From positions 1,404,703 to 1,468,702 of the forward strand of contig NZ_KV440949.1 of the NCBI RefSeq assembly GCF_001636315.1: a stretch of DNA of 64,000 bases, read 5' to 3'. Origin of the DNA: Neobacillus mesonae (GTDB lineage: Bacteria > Bacillota > Bacilli > Bacillales > Cytobacillaceae). The notes under the pieces are model-generated. The model was given only the letters and a program-made list of their open reading frames with translations, had not been told where the DNA came from and searched no databases. The translations under genes and the position numbers were made by a program. Shown piece by piece: positions 8,423 to 18,597 of this stretch; the stretch's first letter is position 1; each line of letters begins with the position of its first letter.

Positions 8423-10204
8423 TTAAACTACATAGCGTTCCGCTTCAATAAGAACGTCAGCTGCTTCGCGTTTTTTCGCGATTACATTAATTGGCGTGTG
8501 GCGCGTGAATTTGCGTAGCGATGACAGCATCATCCGCAGCATGTCGCCTTTTTCGACCGCAACCAGTGTCTCTTTGGCAATTGCTTCAATATGATTGAAT
8601 GCTTCTTGACAGAAGATTTGTGTGTAGAGAAGCTTCTGGTTAGTCTTTTCAACGCCGGCTGCGGCAATTGCTTTTTCCGTACGTAATACAACGGATTCCA
8701 TTGCGTATACGTCTGAGATAATATCGGCAATATTTGCTAACACTTCCTGCTCTCTTTCAAGGGCTTTGCCATATTTTTGTGCTGCTAAACCGGCTGCCAA
8801 TAAGGCGATTTTCTTCGCGTTTCTGACAAGATATTTTTCTTGTGCCAATGGTTCATCACCAGGTTCTTCCGGCATCAGCATCATTAATTCCTCTTGGAGC
8901 TGAAGCGCTTTTTGGAATAATGGCAGCTCGCCCTTCATTGCTTTTTTCACAAGCGTTCCTGGAACCAGTAAACGGTTGATTTCGTTTGTACCTTCAAAAA
9001 TCCGGTTAATACGGGAGTCGCGGTACGCTCTTTCAATTGGATATTCCTGCATAAAGCCGTAGCCGCCGTGTATTTGAACACCCTCATCAACGACATAATC
9101 GAGCACTTCACTTGCAAAGAATTTATTTAACGAACATTCAATGGCATATTCCGCAACAGAATTCGCCACCTTCTTAATGTCTTTCGCATCTTCAATGGAA
9201 AGCTGGCCTTGGTTGTCTTCATACAAACCAACTGTACGGTAAACCGAGCTTTCTGCCGCATAAATTTTTGACGCCATCGTTCCAAATTTTTCTTTTGTTA
9301 GATTGAATTGAGAAATAGGTGTTTTAAATTGCTGGCGGCCGTTTGCATATTTAACGGTCATTTCCAATGCACTCTTGGAACCTCCGACAGCGCCGACCGC
9401 AAGCTTATAACGGCCGATATTTAAAATATTGAAGGCAATAACATGTCCTCTGCCATATTCACCAAGCAGGTTTTCAACCGGAACTGGAACGTCTTCTAAA
9501 ATTAACGTGCGAGTAGATGAGCTCTTGATTCCCATTTTCTTTTCTTCGGCACCAGTGGAAACGCCTTGGAAGTCTCTTTCCACGATAAATGCAGTGAAAT
9601 GCTCGCCGTCAATCTTTGCATAAACCACAAACACATCGGCAAAGCCGGCGTTGGTGATCCACTGTTTTTCACCATTAAGGATATAATGTGTGCCTTCTGC
9701 ATTTAATTTAGCTGTTGTTCTTGCGCCAAGAGCATCGGAACCTGAACCTGGCTCGGTTAAGGCATAAGCGGCAATTTTTTCACCTGAAGCAAGGGCGGGT
9801 AAATACTTTTTCTTTTGCCCCTCATTTCCAAATAAAACGATTGGCAGTGAGCCGATCCCAACGTGTGCACCATGTGAAAGTGAGAAACCGCCAGCTTTCG
9901 CCATTTTTTCAGTTAAAAGCGATGAGGTGATTTTATCCAAGCCTAAGCCGTCATATTCTTCAGGCACGTCAGCTGCCAACAGCCCAAGCTCGCCGGCTTG
10001 CTTTAATAGCTTTACAGTCCGGTCAAACTCATGTTTTTCTAAGTATTCCAGCTGCGGCAGCACTTCTTTTTCAATAAAATCATCGGCTGTTTTGGCAATC
10101 ATTAAATGCTCTTCGTTAAAATCCTCCGGTGTTAGCACTTGATTAAAAGAAATATCTTCAATTAAAAAGCTCCCGCCTTTTACGATTTTTTTAGTTTCTG
10201 TCAT
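8423..10204 (-). CDS. fadE: Acyl-CoA dehydrogenase FadE
   Basis: FAD-dependent first enzyme of beta-oxidation, 593 residues. Recognisable are the flavin/substrate motif YALTEPGSGSDALGA (about 151-165), the later QIHGGYGFMQEYP block, and FEGTNEINR. The roughly 190-residue helical extension after the core is typical of Bacillus YusJ and of VLCAD-like enzymes. AGGAGG precedes the ATG. It is the last gene of fadN-fadA-fadE, 63 bp behind fadA and followed by a terminator. Electrons would pass to ETF, encoded elsewhere. Confidence 0.93.
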   Translation of the reverse strand: MTETKKIVKGGSFLIEDISFNQVLTPEDFNEEHLMIAKTADDFIEKEVLPQLEYLEKHEFDRTVKLLKQAGELGLLAADVPEEYDGLGLDKITSSLLTEKMAKAGGFSLSHGAHVGIGSLPIVLFGNEGQKKKYLPALASGEKIAAYALTEPGSGSDALGARTTAKLNAEGTHYILNGEKQWITNAGFADVFVVYAKIDGEHFTAFIVERDFQGVSTGAEEKKMGIKSSSTRTLILEDVPVPVENLLGEYGRGHVIAFNILNIGRYKLAVGAVGGSKSALEMTVKYANGRQQFKTPISQFNLTKEKFGTMASKIYAAESSVYRTVGLYEDNQGQLSIEDAKDIKKVANSVAEYAIECSLNKFFASEVLDYVVDEGVQIHGGYGFMQEYPIERAYRDSRINRIFEGTNEINRLLVPGTLVKKAMKGELPLFQKALQLQEELMMLMPEEPGDEPLAQEKYLVRNAKKIALLAAGLAAQKYGKALEREQEVLANIADIISDVYAMESVVLRTEKAIAAAGVEKTNQKLLYTQIFCQEAFNHIEAIAKETLVAVEKGDMLRMMLSSLRKFTRHTPINVIAKKREAADVLIEAERYVV

Positions 10205-10267
10205 AAAAAATTCCTCCTAATCTTTTTTCAGGGATGGGGCTTAAACTACATCCCCGAAATCATTTAT

Positions 10268-11443
10268 TTAAAGTAATTCAAACACGCCGGCAGCACCCAT
10301 GCCGCCGCCAATACACATTGTAACAACGCCAAATTGTTCGTTTCTGCGCTTTAATTCATGAATAAGTGTTAAAGTCAGCTTTGCTCCGGAACAGCCAAGC
10401 GGGTGGCCAAGTGCAATGGCTCCCCCGTTGACGTTCACCTTATCCTCATCAAGCCCAAGCTCGCGAATCACTTGGATAGATTGCGATGCGAAGGCCTCGT
10501 TTAGTTCAAATAGATTGATATCCGATAATTCAAGACCGGCAAGCTTCAATGCCTTTGGTACCGCTACAACCGGACCTACCCCCATAATTTGAGGTGGAAC
10601 GCCGCCAACGGCAAATGACCTAAATTTGGCGAGTGGCTTCAGCCCAAGCGCTTCCGCTTTTTCACGATCCATCACCATTACGGCAGCCGCACCGTCACTT
10701 GTTTGCGAAGAGTTGCCCGCCGTTACGGTGCCTGACACCGAAAATGCCGGGCGAAGTTTCGCTAGCGTTTCAAGATTTGTATCCGGACGGACACCTTCGT
10801 CTTGGGTAAATTGAATCGTTTTTTCGACCAGCTTATTATCGCCTCCGACAGAGCGAAGAGTTACATCAACCGGTACGATTTCGTCGGCAAATTTTCCTTC
10901 CTGGATTGCCTTGTACGCGCGCTGATGGCTTCTTACGGCAAAGGCATCCTGTTCTTCGCGGGTAATGCCGTATTTTTTGGCTACCTCTTCAGCGGTATGG
11001 CCCATGCCCATATAATATTCCGGTGCTGATTCCACAAGCTTTATGTTTGGTCTAAGGACATGTCCGGTCATAGGCACCATACTCATGGACTCAACCCCGC
11101 CAGCAATCGCTGTGTCCGTCTGACCGAGCATGATTGATTGCGCTGCATATGCAATGGTCTGCAGGCCGGACGAACAATAACGATTGACGGTGAGGGCCGG
11201 AACCGTATGCTGCAGCCCTGCTAATCCGCCGATGTTTCTGGCTACATTCAACCCTTGCTCCGCTTCAGGAATGGCACAGCCAATAATTAAATCATCGATA
11301 TTCCCTTCATAATTTCCTGCGCGCTTTAATGTTTCTTTTACTACTAATGCTCCTAAGTCGTCAGGACGAACATGGGCAAGCGTTCCCTTCTTTGCCTTCC
11401 CTACTGGAGTTCGCGCTCCAGCGACGATAACCGCTTCTCTCAT
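10268..11443 (-). CDS. fadA: Acetyl-CoA acyltransferase (3-ketoacyl-CoA thiolase) FadA
   Basis: Thiolase that releases acetyl-CoA in the last step of beta-oxidation; 391 residues. The nucleophilic cysteine is in NRYCSSGLQ near residue 88, the catalytic histidine in [15 protein letters not shown] near 350, and the second cysteine in [13 protein letters not shown] near the C-terminus. The start [13 protein letters not shown] is the family norm and is preceded by GAGGG; the eight extra upstream codons are rejected. Middle gene of the operon. Confidence 0.95.
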   Translation of the reverse strand: MREAVIVAGARTPVGKAKKGTLAHVRPDDLGALVVKETLKRAGNYEGNIDDLIIGCAIPEAEQGLNVARNIGGLAGLQHTVPALTVNRYCSSGLQTIAYAAQSIMLGQTDTAIAGGVESMSMVPMTGHVLRPNIKLVESAPEYYMGMGHTAEEVAKKYGITREEQDAFAVRSHQRAYKAIQEGKFADEIVPVDVTLRSVGGDNKLVEKTIQFTQDEGVRPDTNLETLAKLRPAFSVSGTVTAGNSSQTSDGAAAVMVMDREKAEALGLKPLAKFRSFAVGGVPPQIMGVGPVVAVPKALKLAGLELSDINLFELNEAFASQSIQVIRELGLDEDKVNVNGGAIALGHPLGCSGAKLTLTLIHELKRRNEQFGVVTMCIGGGMGAAGVFELL

Positions 11444-11492
11444 GCAAGTTCCCTCGCTTTCTTTCAATTTATAAAAATATGAAAATGGATAA

Positions 11493-11556
11493 AGGGTTCT
11501 GACCCTACGAAATATTTTAGTAATAATACCTCTAATGTTAATGGGGGCTGGCCCCT
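11493..11556. repeat. Two short G/C palindromes between fadN and fadA
   Basis: AGGGTTCTGACCCT (11493-11506) and GGGGCTGGCCCC (11544-11555), about 40 bp apart, in the 119-bp fadN-fadA gap. They resemble short mobile palindromes of the GGTGCCAGGCACC type also seen at 14321 and 23900. Confidence 0.6.
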
Positions 11557-11562
11557 AGATAA

Positions 11563-13950
11563 TTAGTTTCGTAAAGGCTTGCCTTTTAAAAGCATATGCT
11601 GCATGCGCTGCTGCGATTTTGGCTCTTGGATTAGGCTTAAGAAGGCCTCTCTTTCCAAGTCCAATAAGTATTGCTCATCCACTTCAGTTCCGAATGGCAC
11701 TTTGCCGCCGGAAATAACGTAAGCAATTTTCTTTGCAATTTTTAAATCATGCTCTGAGATATAGCCTGATAGTTTCATTGCTTCGGCCCCGAGCAATAAT
11801 GTCGCATAGCCTGATTCCCCTGTGACTGGAACCTTGCGGCGCACTTTTGGTTTGTAGCCTTGTTCATGCAATGCCAGCACTGCCTGTTTTGCATCATATA
11901 GCTGATGATCGCCGTTTACACTGATCCCGTCGGATTTGCTTAGGAAGCCATTTTCGCGTGCTTCATCTGCTGATGTAGAAACCTTTGCCATGGCGATTGT
12001 TTCAAAAACTTTATTCGCAACCTGCTGCAGGTCAATTTGAACCCCACTTTGAATGTTTTCTAAGTGTTTCATATAAAGCTCTTTGTTTCCTCCGCCTCCA
12101 GGAAGCAGGCCGACACCTGTCTCCACAAGTCCCATATATGTTTCCGATGCTGCTTGAATATGGGAAGCAGGCAGGCAAACCTCCGCGCCGCCGCCAAGTG
12201 TCATTGCAAATGGTGCGGCAACAACCGGCTTCGAGCTGTACTTCACTTTTAATAATGCTTTATGAAGCTGGCGGACAATCAAATCCAGCTCATAAATATT
12301 GTCATCCTGAACCTCCATCAGCATCATCGCAAGGTTCGCGCCGACACAGAAATTCTTGCCTTGGTTGCCGATTACAAGTCCTTTATAATTCTTTTCCACT
12401 TCATCTACTGCAAAGTTCAGCATTTGGACGATATCCATGCCGATCGCATTATTCGGCGAGTGGAATTCAAGCAGGGCAACACCATCACCGATATCAATCA
12501 GGCTTGCGCCGCTGTTCTTTTTAATGACACCTTTTTGCTTTTTCACCTTTTTAAGGTCAATTACCTTAGGATTGAACTCTATCGGCTTGTATTCGCCTTT
12601 ATGGTAGAAGTAAAGTTCTGCGTTTTCTTCCTTATAGAACGTGGTAAATCCTTTTGCGAGCATTTCCGTTACCCACGCAGGCACCGCTAAACCGGATGCT
12701 TCCAGCTTCTGTATAGATTTTTCAACACCGATGGCATCCCATGTCTCAAATGGACCCATTTCCCAGCCAAAGCCCCATTTCATTGCCTGGTCAATCGCCA
12801 CAATATCGTCGGCAATTTCACCAAGCAGCTGTGCGGAGTAAACGAAAGACTTTGCAAAGGTGTTCCATAAAAATTGTCCGGCACAGTCATCAGCATAAAC
12901 AAGCGCTTTCATTTTATTTCCCGTCCCTTTTTCCTGCTTCGCAAGCTCGATAGCTGGAGTCGAAAGCTTTTTACGCGGACCGTATTCGAGCGTATTTGGA
13001 TCAAGTTCAAGGATTTCTTTTCCCTTTTTCAAGAAGAAGCCTTGACCGGATTTACTGCCAAGCCAGCCGTTTTCGACCATTTTCTTCATAAATGACGGTA
13101 CTTCAAAGACTTCCTTCTCTTCCCCTTCAACCTTTTCATAGACGTTGCCAGCGACATGATAGAATGTATCTAATCCGACGACATCGAGAGTACGGAAGGT
13201 GGCACTTTTTGCCCGTCCAATTAATGGGCCGGTAATCGAATCTACCTCCCCGACACTTAACCCGGACTTCAGCATTTCCTGTACAGTTACTAAAAGGCCG
13301 TAAGTCCCAATGCGGTTGGCAATAAAATTTGGTGTGTCTTTGGCGACGACAACACCTTTGCCTAAAACATCCTCGCCAAACGTTTTCATGAAAGAAAGCA
13401 CATCCGGGTCCGTATATTGTGTTGGGATTACCTCTAATAATTTCAAGTAACGCGGCGGGTTAAAGAAGTGCGTACCTAGAAAATGCTTTTTAAAATCATC
13501 GGAGCGCCCCTCTACCATTGCCTCTACTGATATTCCCGATGTATTGGAGCTGATAATGCTTCCTGGTTTACGGAATTGCTCTACTTTTTCAAACACCTGC
13601 TTTTTGACATTAAGGTTTTCAACCACAACTTCGATAACCCAGTCCACATCTTTTAATTTCACTAAATCGTCTTCCAGGTTTCCCGCTTCAATCAGGTCAA
13701 GGTTCTTTTTCAGTGTTAATGGCGCCGGTTTTTGTTTTAACAGCTTTTGGATAGCTGCAGTACTAATTCGATTACGCACTTGCATATCTTTTAATGTAAG
13801 GCCATTTGCCTCTTCCTGCTTCGTTAATTCACGTGGGACGATATCCAGAAGAAGTGTTGGAATTCCGATGTTCGCAAGATGTGCTGCAATCCCCGATCCC
13901 ATTACTCCTGATCCTAAAACAGCCGCTTTTTTAATCAATTGGTTCAACAT
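11563..13950 (-). CDS. fadN: 3-hydroxyacyl-CoA dehydrogenase / enoyl-CoA hydratase FadN
   Basis: Bifunctional beta-oxidation enzyme of 795 residues. The N-terminal half has the NAD-binding GSGVMGSGIAAHLANIG (about 12-28) and the dehydrogenase motif SNTSGISVEAM with FFNPPRYLKLLE. The C-terminal part has a crotonase domain with GGGAEVCLPASH and GLLPGGGGNKEL, whose glycine-rich loops form the oxyanion hole. This order (dehydrogenase first, hydratase last) is the Bacillus FadN arrangement, the reverse of E. coli FadB. The start MLNQLIKK follows GGGGGAG; a longer open frame upstream overlaps the FadR operator and is rejected. First gene of the operon. Confidence 0.94.
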   Translation of the reverse strand: MLNQLIKKAAVLGSGVMGSGIAAHLANIGIPTLLLDIVPRELTKQEEANGLTLKDMQVRNRISTAAIQKLLKQKPAPLTLKKNLDLIEAGNLEDDLVKLKDVDWVIEVVVENLNVKKQVFEKVEQFRKPGSIISSNTSGISVEAMVEGRSDDFKKHFLGTHFFNPPRYLKLLEVIPTQYTDPDVLSFMKTFGEDVLGKGVVVAKDTPNFIANRIGTYGLLVTVQEMLKSGLSVGEVDSITGPLIGRAKSATFRTLDVVGLDTFYHVAGNVYEKVEGEEKEVFEVPSFMKKMVENGWLGSKSGQGFFLKKGKEILELDPNTLEYGPRKKLSTPAIELAKQEKGTGNKMKALVYADDCAGQFLWNTFAKSFVYSAQLLGEIADDIVAIDQAMKWGFGWEMGPFETWDAIGVEKSIQKLEASGLAVPAWVTEMLAKGFTTFYKEENAELYFYHKGEYKPIEFNPKVIDLKKVKKQKGVIKKNSGASLIDIGDGVALLEFHSPNNAIGMDIVQMLNFAVDEVEKNYKGLVIGNQGKNFCVGANLAMMLMEVQDDNIYELDLIVRQLHKALLKVKYSSKPVVAAPFAMTLGGGAEVCLPASHIQAASETYMGLVETGVGLLPGGGGNKELYMKHLENIQSGVQIDLQQVANKVFETIAMAKVSTSADEARENGFLSKSDGISVNGDHQLYDAKQAVLALHEQGYKPKVRRKVPVTGESGYATLLLGAEAMKLSGYISEHDLKIAKKIAYVISGGKVPFGTEVDEQYLLDLEREAFLSLIQEPKSQQRMQHMLLKGKPLRN

Positions 13951-13970
13951 TGTCTCCCCCTTCTTAATTT

Positions 13971-13988
13971 TGAATGAATACTCATTCA
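13971..13988. promoter_or_regulatory. FadR box upstream of fadN
   Basis: TGAATGAATACTCATTCA matches the Bacillus FadR (TetR-family) operator pattern TGAATGAnTAnTCATTCA. It lies 20-38 bp upstream of the fadN start. Long-chain acyl-CoA would release FadR and switch on the operon. Confidence 0.88.
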
Positions 13989-14165
13989 TTTTTTGGTTAA
14001 AAAAATTTACCCTCGAATGAGTTTCGTTACTATTAACTATAAAAGATTTCAAAAAATTGTGCAATCAGTAATCGTGGAAAATTGAAATTTTTTTGAAAAA
14101 TAACTTTCCGTACTCCATTAGATAAAATTGTTTGCACAGGGCATTCTATGGATGAGGTGATAACC

Positions 14166-14300
14166 ATGGCGAGAATGAAGAAAAATCCTTCCAAAGCAGG
14201 CGTCAGCGCCGCAAGCGTTAAAGGCAACGCCGGCCCAGGCCGTGAAGCAAGCGGCATCGACAAACAAAACAGCCAAAACAGCCAATACAAAAAGGACTAG
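14166..14300 (+). CDS. yuzL: YuzL-family small protein
   Basis: A 44-residue, strongly charged and polar protein (MARMKKNPSKAGVSAASVKG start; GPGREASG and QNSQNSQYKKD near the end) with a good GAGGTGAT ribosome binding site. It resembles the short YuzL family of spore formers, found at the same place beside fadN, and in composition resembles minor small acid-soluble spore proteins. The function is unknown; expression in the forespore would be a reasonable guess. An antisense open frame covering this region is a shadow. Confidence 0.75.
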   Translation: MARMKKNPSKAGVSAASVKGNAGPGREASGIDKQNSQNSQYKKD

Positions 14301-14320
14301 AGTGGAGAAAAATGGAATTT

Positions 14321-14363
14321 GGTGTCAGGCACCATGTGAAAAATTCACATGGTGCCTGACACC
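14321..14363. repeat. Perfect 20-bp inverted repeat built on GGTGTCAGGCACC
   Basis: Arms 14321-14340 and 14344-14363 are exact complements around a 3-base loop. It lies between the convergent yuzL and the gene at 14373. The core belongs to a palindrome type scattered in Bacillaceae genomes; there is no T-run of normal length, although it may still terminate or stabilise transcripts. Confidence 0.85.
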
Positions 14364-14372
14364 GTTTACCAT

Positions 14373-14621
14373 TTATTGTTTAGATTTCTTTAGCTGTTCA
14401 TTGAGTTCCTTGATTTCCTGAATGATTTGCTTCATTTCTGCTCGAGCATCCGGGTATAGTGCGCTCCAGTGGGCGATGAGCGGGGGCATGGATTTGGCGA
14501 TGTGGGAATACATGGCCCAAGCTTTTACTTTTTCTTTTGTTTCTTCATCTGTTTCTCCTACTAATAGCTCGCTGTATTTTTCAAGCAAAGCGTCGAGCTG
14601 CTGAAAAAATTCTTTCTCCAT
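14373..14621 (-). CDS. DUF2573/YusU-like small protein
   Basis: An 82-residue, mostly helical acidic protein (FFQQLDALLEKYSELLVGET, then WAMYSHIAKSMPPLIAHW, ending in a charged helix). It resembles the YusU/DUF2573 family of Bacillus, which has no known function. No membrane segment or metal site. Single gene with a GGAGGAAA site. Confidence 0.6.
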   Translation of the reverse strand: MEKEFFQQLDALLEKYSELLVGETDEETKEKVKAWAMYSHIAKSMPPLIAHWSALYPDARAEMKQIIQEIKELNEQLKKSKQ

Positions 14622-14639
14622 CTTAGCGTTTCCTCCTTA

Positions 14640-14965
14640 ACATCCTTGTAATTATAGTATATCAATTTTCATTACATGAAGCATGGCAACGGTTCCTGTC
14701 TCACTGATTGAATATAAATTCTTTTCTAAAAAATGATAGACATTATTAGTTTAATAAAGGTATAATCATTGTTATATAACAAGTAATCAAATCTGATTTT
14801 GTATAGTAACAGAACACAAACAAAAATTACATATATATATTTATAACATTCCTAATATTGAAATAGTGTTTTTTATACTTTAATATATTATTAGAATTTT
14901 TTGTTTTATTGTCCTATTCGGACAACTCATTTCGAAAAAGATAAAGAAAAGGGATGGTGAATGGA
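14640..14965. other. AT-rich intergenic region upstream of the alanine symporter
   Basis: About 320 bp, very AT-rich, without an ORF that has a ribosome binding site. TATAAT-like strings (for example near 14759-14764) could serve as promoters for the downstream symporter gene; no riboswitch or palindrome was recognised. Confidence 0.5.
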
Positions 14966-16324
14966 ATGACAGATTTTCTTAATTGGCTAAGCGGTATCGT
15001 TTGGGGGCCGCCGACGTTAATCTTAATCGTTGGTACTGGTTTATTGCTAACATTGCGGCTTGGCTTCTACCAGTTTTTTAGTTTACCTTATGCATTAAAG
15101 CTAGCTTTCTCGAAAAAAGATCAGGACCATACTTCTGAAGGCGATATTTCCCACTTCCAGTCGTTAATGACTGCGCTTGCGGCAACCATTGGTACTGGTA
15201 ATATTGCCGGGGTTGCTACGGCGGTTGTTTTGGGCGGCCCTGGTGCCGTTCTTTGGATGTGGGTGACTGCCCTTGTAGGAATGGCGACTAAATATGCAGA
15301 AGCCATTTTAGCCGTTAAATATCGTACAGTTGGTAAAAACGGTCTAATGGCAGGCGGTCCGATGTACTACATAGAAAAAGGTTTAGGCTGGAAGTGGCTT
15401 GCTGTCCTATTCGCCCTTTTCGGTTCCATTGCTGCTTTTGGAATCGGCAGCTCGGTACAGTCGAACTCCGTTGCCGCTGCTGTTGAAAACAGCTTTGGCT
15501 TGAATCCATGGATTACTGGTATTATTTTAACGATTTTTACGGCACTTGTTATTTTAGGCGGTATTCAAAGTATTGGCAGAGTAACATCTATATTTGTTCC
15601 ATTTATGGCAATTTTTTATGTGTTAGGCGGCCTTGCTATTATCGTGATGAATCTTGATCTTGTTCCGCATGCACTGGGACTAATCTTTTCCGATGCATTT
15701 TCAGGACAAGCAGTTGCCGGTGGGGCCATTGGTTCCGTAATCCGTTACGGGGTAGCACGCGGCGTCTTCTCAAACGAAGCTGGGATGGGTTCTGCCCCAA
15801 TCGCGGCAGCTGCAGCGAAGACAGACCATCCAGGACGCCAGGCGTTGATCTCCATGACTGGTACATTCCTCGATACGATCGTTGTTTGTTCTATCACAGG
15901 AATCACTCTTGTTATGGGCGGCATGTTCATGGATGATAAGCTGACTGGTGCAGCCCTAACAACCGAAACATTTAACAAGCTGCTTCCGGGCGGCGGCTGG
16001 ATTGTCACGATTGGAATTATCCTTTTTGCCTACTCTACTGTATTAGGCTGGGCTTATTACGGAGAGAAATGTTTTGAGTATCTGTTTGGAAATAAATCGA
16101 TTACGATTTACCGCGTAGTGTATGTTGCCACTGTGTTAATCGGTGCAGGCATGAACTTAGGACTGGTTTGGACGATTGCCGATATCTTTAATGCCTTAAT
16201 GGCAATCCCGAACTTAATTGGACTTGTCTTCTTGTCAGGCGTTGTTGTAGCGGAGACAAGATCGTTTAAACAGTTAAGAGCGAAGGAAAAATCACAGCAA
16301 AAAAACCAGCGTATTACAGCTTAA
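14966..16324 (+). CDS. alsT: Sodium:alanine symporter family (AGCS) protein
   Basis: About 452 residues and roughly 11 membrane segments. The AGCS hallmark regions are present: ATIGTGNIAGVATAVVLGGP near residue 75 and GVARGVFSNEAGMGSAPIAAA near 265. Family members import alanine, glycine or glutamine with Na+ or H+; Bacillus AlsT is the closest annotation. The ATG at 14966 is preferred because the earlier ATG (14954) abuts the purine-rich stretch. Followed by a strong bidirectional terminator shared with the convergent rodA-like gene. Confidence 0.88.
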   Translation: MTDFLNWLSGIVWGPPTLILIVGTGLLLTLRLGFYQFFSLPYALKLAFSKKDQDHTSEGDISHFQSLMTALAATIGTGNIAGVATAVVLGGPGAVLWMWVTALVGMATKYAEAILAVKYRTVGKNGLMAGGPMYYIEKGLGWKWLAVLFALFGSIAAFGIGSSVQSNSVAAAVENSFGLNPWITGIILTIFTALVILGGIQSIGRVTSIFVPFMAIFYVLGGLAIIVMNLDLVPHALGLIFSDAFSGQAVAGGAIGSVIRYGVARGVFSNEAGMGSAPIAAAAAKTDHPGRQALISMTGTFLDTIVVCSITGITLVMGGMFMDDKLTGAALTTETFNKLLPGGGWIVTIGIILFAYSTVLGWAYYGEKCFEYLFGNKSITIYRVVYVATVLIGAGMNLGLVWTIADIFNALMAIPNLIGLVFLSGVVVAETRSFKQLRAKEKSQQKNQRITA

Positions 16325-16328
16325 ATGC

Positions 16329-16371
16329 AAAAAAGAGCAGGATGCCATTTAAATGGCGCCTGCTCTTTTTG
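16329..16371. terminator. Bidirectional terminator between alsT and rodA-like gene
   Basis: AGAGCAGG...CCTGCTCT stem with A-run before and T-run after, working for both converging genes. Confidence 0.9.
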
Positions 16372-17541
16372 TTATGAGTTGGTTGAGAACATATATTTTT
16401 TATAATGGTAGCGGATGGAAAAAACTAACCCAACCGCCATCATATTCCCCATTAACGCACTCCCCCCGTAACTGATGAACGGAAGCGGAATCCCGGTAAT
16501 TGGGAGCACACCGATGGTCATGCCGATATTTTGAAACACGTGGAAGGTAATCATGCTGATGACTCCGACACAAATATACGTATAAAAGTTATTCTTTGTT
16601 TCCATGCCAACCTTAGTAATATGGTAAATTAACAAGAAAAATAAACTGATTAATATACTTGCGCCGATAAAACCGTATTCCTCTCCAACGACGCTGAAAA
16701 TAAAGTCCGTCTGGCTCTCCGGCAAGTAAACTTCGCGGTTGCCGATCCCTTTACCGCTCGTCTGCCCCGAACCAATCGCGAGCATCGACTTAATCAGCTG
16801 GTAGCCAGCAGAGCTTTGGTAATTGTAAGGGTCAAGCCAGGAATAAATTCTGCCGAATTGGTATTGCTTTACCCCTAGATATTTCTCAAGAAATTCAGGA
16901 TTCCATAGAACAAAATAAAATACCGTACCAATCAAAACGGCACAAGTCGAAAATATCGGAACCAGTATCTTCCAGGTTATCCCTGATATAAAAATCATCC
17001 CTAATAAAATCGCTAAAAACACAAGCCCTGTTCCCAAGTCTTCCTTGATGATAAGCACAAGCGGCACCATCGTAACGATCCCCAGCTTAATTAACAGCCA
17101 AAAATCCGTTTGTACCGTCTTTATGACGTTTTTTTGGTGATGGTCATCAATCACACGAGCCAAACCGAGTATCAGAAATATTTTCATAAACTCCGACGGC
17201 TGGATGGTCCCAACTCCAGGAAAGCGAAACCAGTTCTTTGAGCCGTTAATTCTAGGAGCGATACTTTCCGGCGCAATAATTAAGAGAATGAGCAGGAGTA
17301 TTCCAAATCCAAAAGCATACCATGTCAGCTTTCGCAATTGGTCGGAATCAAAATGCATAACAATTCCAATAATGATACTGCCGACAACATACCAGGCAAT
17401 TTGCATTACTAAAAAGTTACGATCATATTGTCCACTCTGCTGCGCGCTATAAATTGCCGCACAGCTGGCCAGAAACAAAAGCATTAATATAAGAACAAGA
17501 CTATAGTCAAGTTTTGAAGTTGTATTTTTATTGGAAGTCAT
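16372..17541 (-). CDS. rodA: FtsW/RodA/SpoVE-family peptidoglycan polymerase
   Basis: A 389-residue membrane protein with about 10 segments belonging to the SEDS family of peptidoglycan glycosyltransferases. The family signature is at the C-terminus (GIPLPFISYGGSALMGNM), and the essential aspartate region is in RIYSWLDPYNY. Length and the isolated position (no divIB or mur genes) favour a RodA-type elongation or paralogous role over FtsW; the symbol is provisional. Confidence 0.8.
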   Translation of the reverse strand: MTSNKNTTSKLDYSLVLILMLLFLASCAAIYSAQQSGQYDRNFLVMQIAWYVVGSIIIGIVMHFDSDQLRKLTWYAFGFGILLLILLIIAPESIAPRINGSKNWFRFPGVGTIQPSEFMKIFLILGLARVIDDHHQKNVIKTVQTDFWLLIKLGIVTMVPLVLIIKEDLGTGLVFLAILLGMIFISGITWKILVPIFSTCAVLIGTVFYFVLWNPEFLEKYLGVKQYQFGRIYSWLDPYNYQSSAGYQLIKSMLAIGSGQTSGKGIGNREVYLPESQTDFIFSVVGEEYGFIGASILISLFFLLIYHITKVGMETKNNFYTYICVGVISMITFHVFQNIGMTIGVLPITGIPLPFISYGGSALMGNMMAVGLVFSIRYHYKKYMFSTNS

Positions 17542-17665
17542 GAGAAGTGCCCACCTTGAAAAAACTTTTACATTCCTCCATTATATTTTTAAAAAAGTGA
17601 AATCACAACTTCTAACTTCCCGATGGATGAATTTACCCATACTATTACGGAGTTCCGCCCCTTTT

Positions 17666-18445
17666 CTATACGGTTAGCGGCACATTAAAGTAGATGCGCG
17701 ACAGCTCCTCCGCCATCCATTCCAAATTGTTAGGCACCTGCGGCAGACCGTAGCCAATATAAAGCGGAGTTGTCACAAACCGCGGCACCACTTTGGCATA
17801 AATGTTTCCATTAATATGATAAAAAAACACATTATAGCTATTTGCCTTAAACGGAAAATGATTCAGGATATAATGAACCGCGATTTGTAAGTACTCGGCA
17901 AATCTTTCTTGATAGCAAGCATCAGTCATTTCGATATTAAATTCATAAAATCCCACGCGCGGCTTTGTTGATAAAGTAAACCTTGGACCATTTTCCTCTT
18001 CGGCAATAACAATTCCTTCAAACATTTCCGGATCGACGGTTTCTTTATAATCGATATCGTCTAGCCCGACAATTTGCATATGGGGATGAGCAATTGAGCC
18101 TCCCGACAATGGCCCGTGGTTTTTGAAAAAAATAACCGAACGATATATTCCCGATGCTTCCAAATCAAGCCAATGTTCGATCCCAAATCGGAATAATTTG
18201 TGCAGATGTTCCTTCGGATATGTTGAAAGGTCACCATGACAATCATCACTTTCGATTAACACGGTTTGATAAGCATTTTCTAAAACCGGATATTTATTTT
18301 TCAAGAGAATGATCGGTTCATCGACTTCAATGATATTAGTAAGTTCATCTCTGGCACAAAATGGGCAGGCAGCTTCTTTGTTGCGGATACTTTCCGGCTT
18401 CTTGGCTCCAATTGACGTATTAAAGTGAAGGTGTTTCATTTCCAC
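17666..18445 (-). CDS. GalT/HIT-like protein (DUF4931)
   Basis: A 259-residue soluble protein resembling galactose-1-phosphate uridylyltransferases. It has a CPFC zinc-type pair near residue 28, the catalytic HIT-like HPHMQI motif near 120, and the conserved NHGPLSGGS block just before. It is shorter than GalT and not near gal genes, so the nucleotide-sugar or nucleotide substrate is unknown. A GTG start at 18445 follows AGGAGAT at nine-base spacing. Confidence 0.75.
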   Translation of the reverse strand: MEMKHLHFNTSIGAKKPESIRNKEAACPFCARDELTNIIEVDEPIILLKNKYPVLENAYQTVLIESDDCHGDLSTYPKEHLHKLFRFGIEHWLDLEASGIYRSVIFFKNHGPLSGGSIAHPHMQIVGLDDIDYKETVDPEMFEGIVIAEEENGPRFTLSTKPRVGFYEFNIEMTDACYQERFAEYLQIAVHYILNHFPFKANSYNVFFYHINGNIYAKVVPRFVTTPLYIGYGLPQVPNNLEWMAEELSRIYFNVPLTV

Positions 18446-18597
18446 TATGCTTATCTCCTCTCGAATAACTATGATTCTATTCTATGGGAGAAGGCGTTCC
18501 CATTGCACACATTTTGTTTTGTTATTTTCATAGTCCGAGAGATATTTGCATATCCATTAGGTACAGGCTTAATTACAATCGGAATGAGAGGGAAGAT

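Noticed and set aside
11985..12690. Long plus-strand frames (179 and 142 codons)
   Set aside because: Antisense shadows of fadN without ribosome binding sites.
13951..14064. N-terminal extension of fadN
   Set aside because: It would cover the FadR operator and lacks a ribosome binding site; the internal ATG at 13950 has GGGGGAG.
14033..14290. 85-codon ORF on the minus strand
   Set aside because: Antisense to yuzL, which has the better ribosome binding site and a family match.
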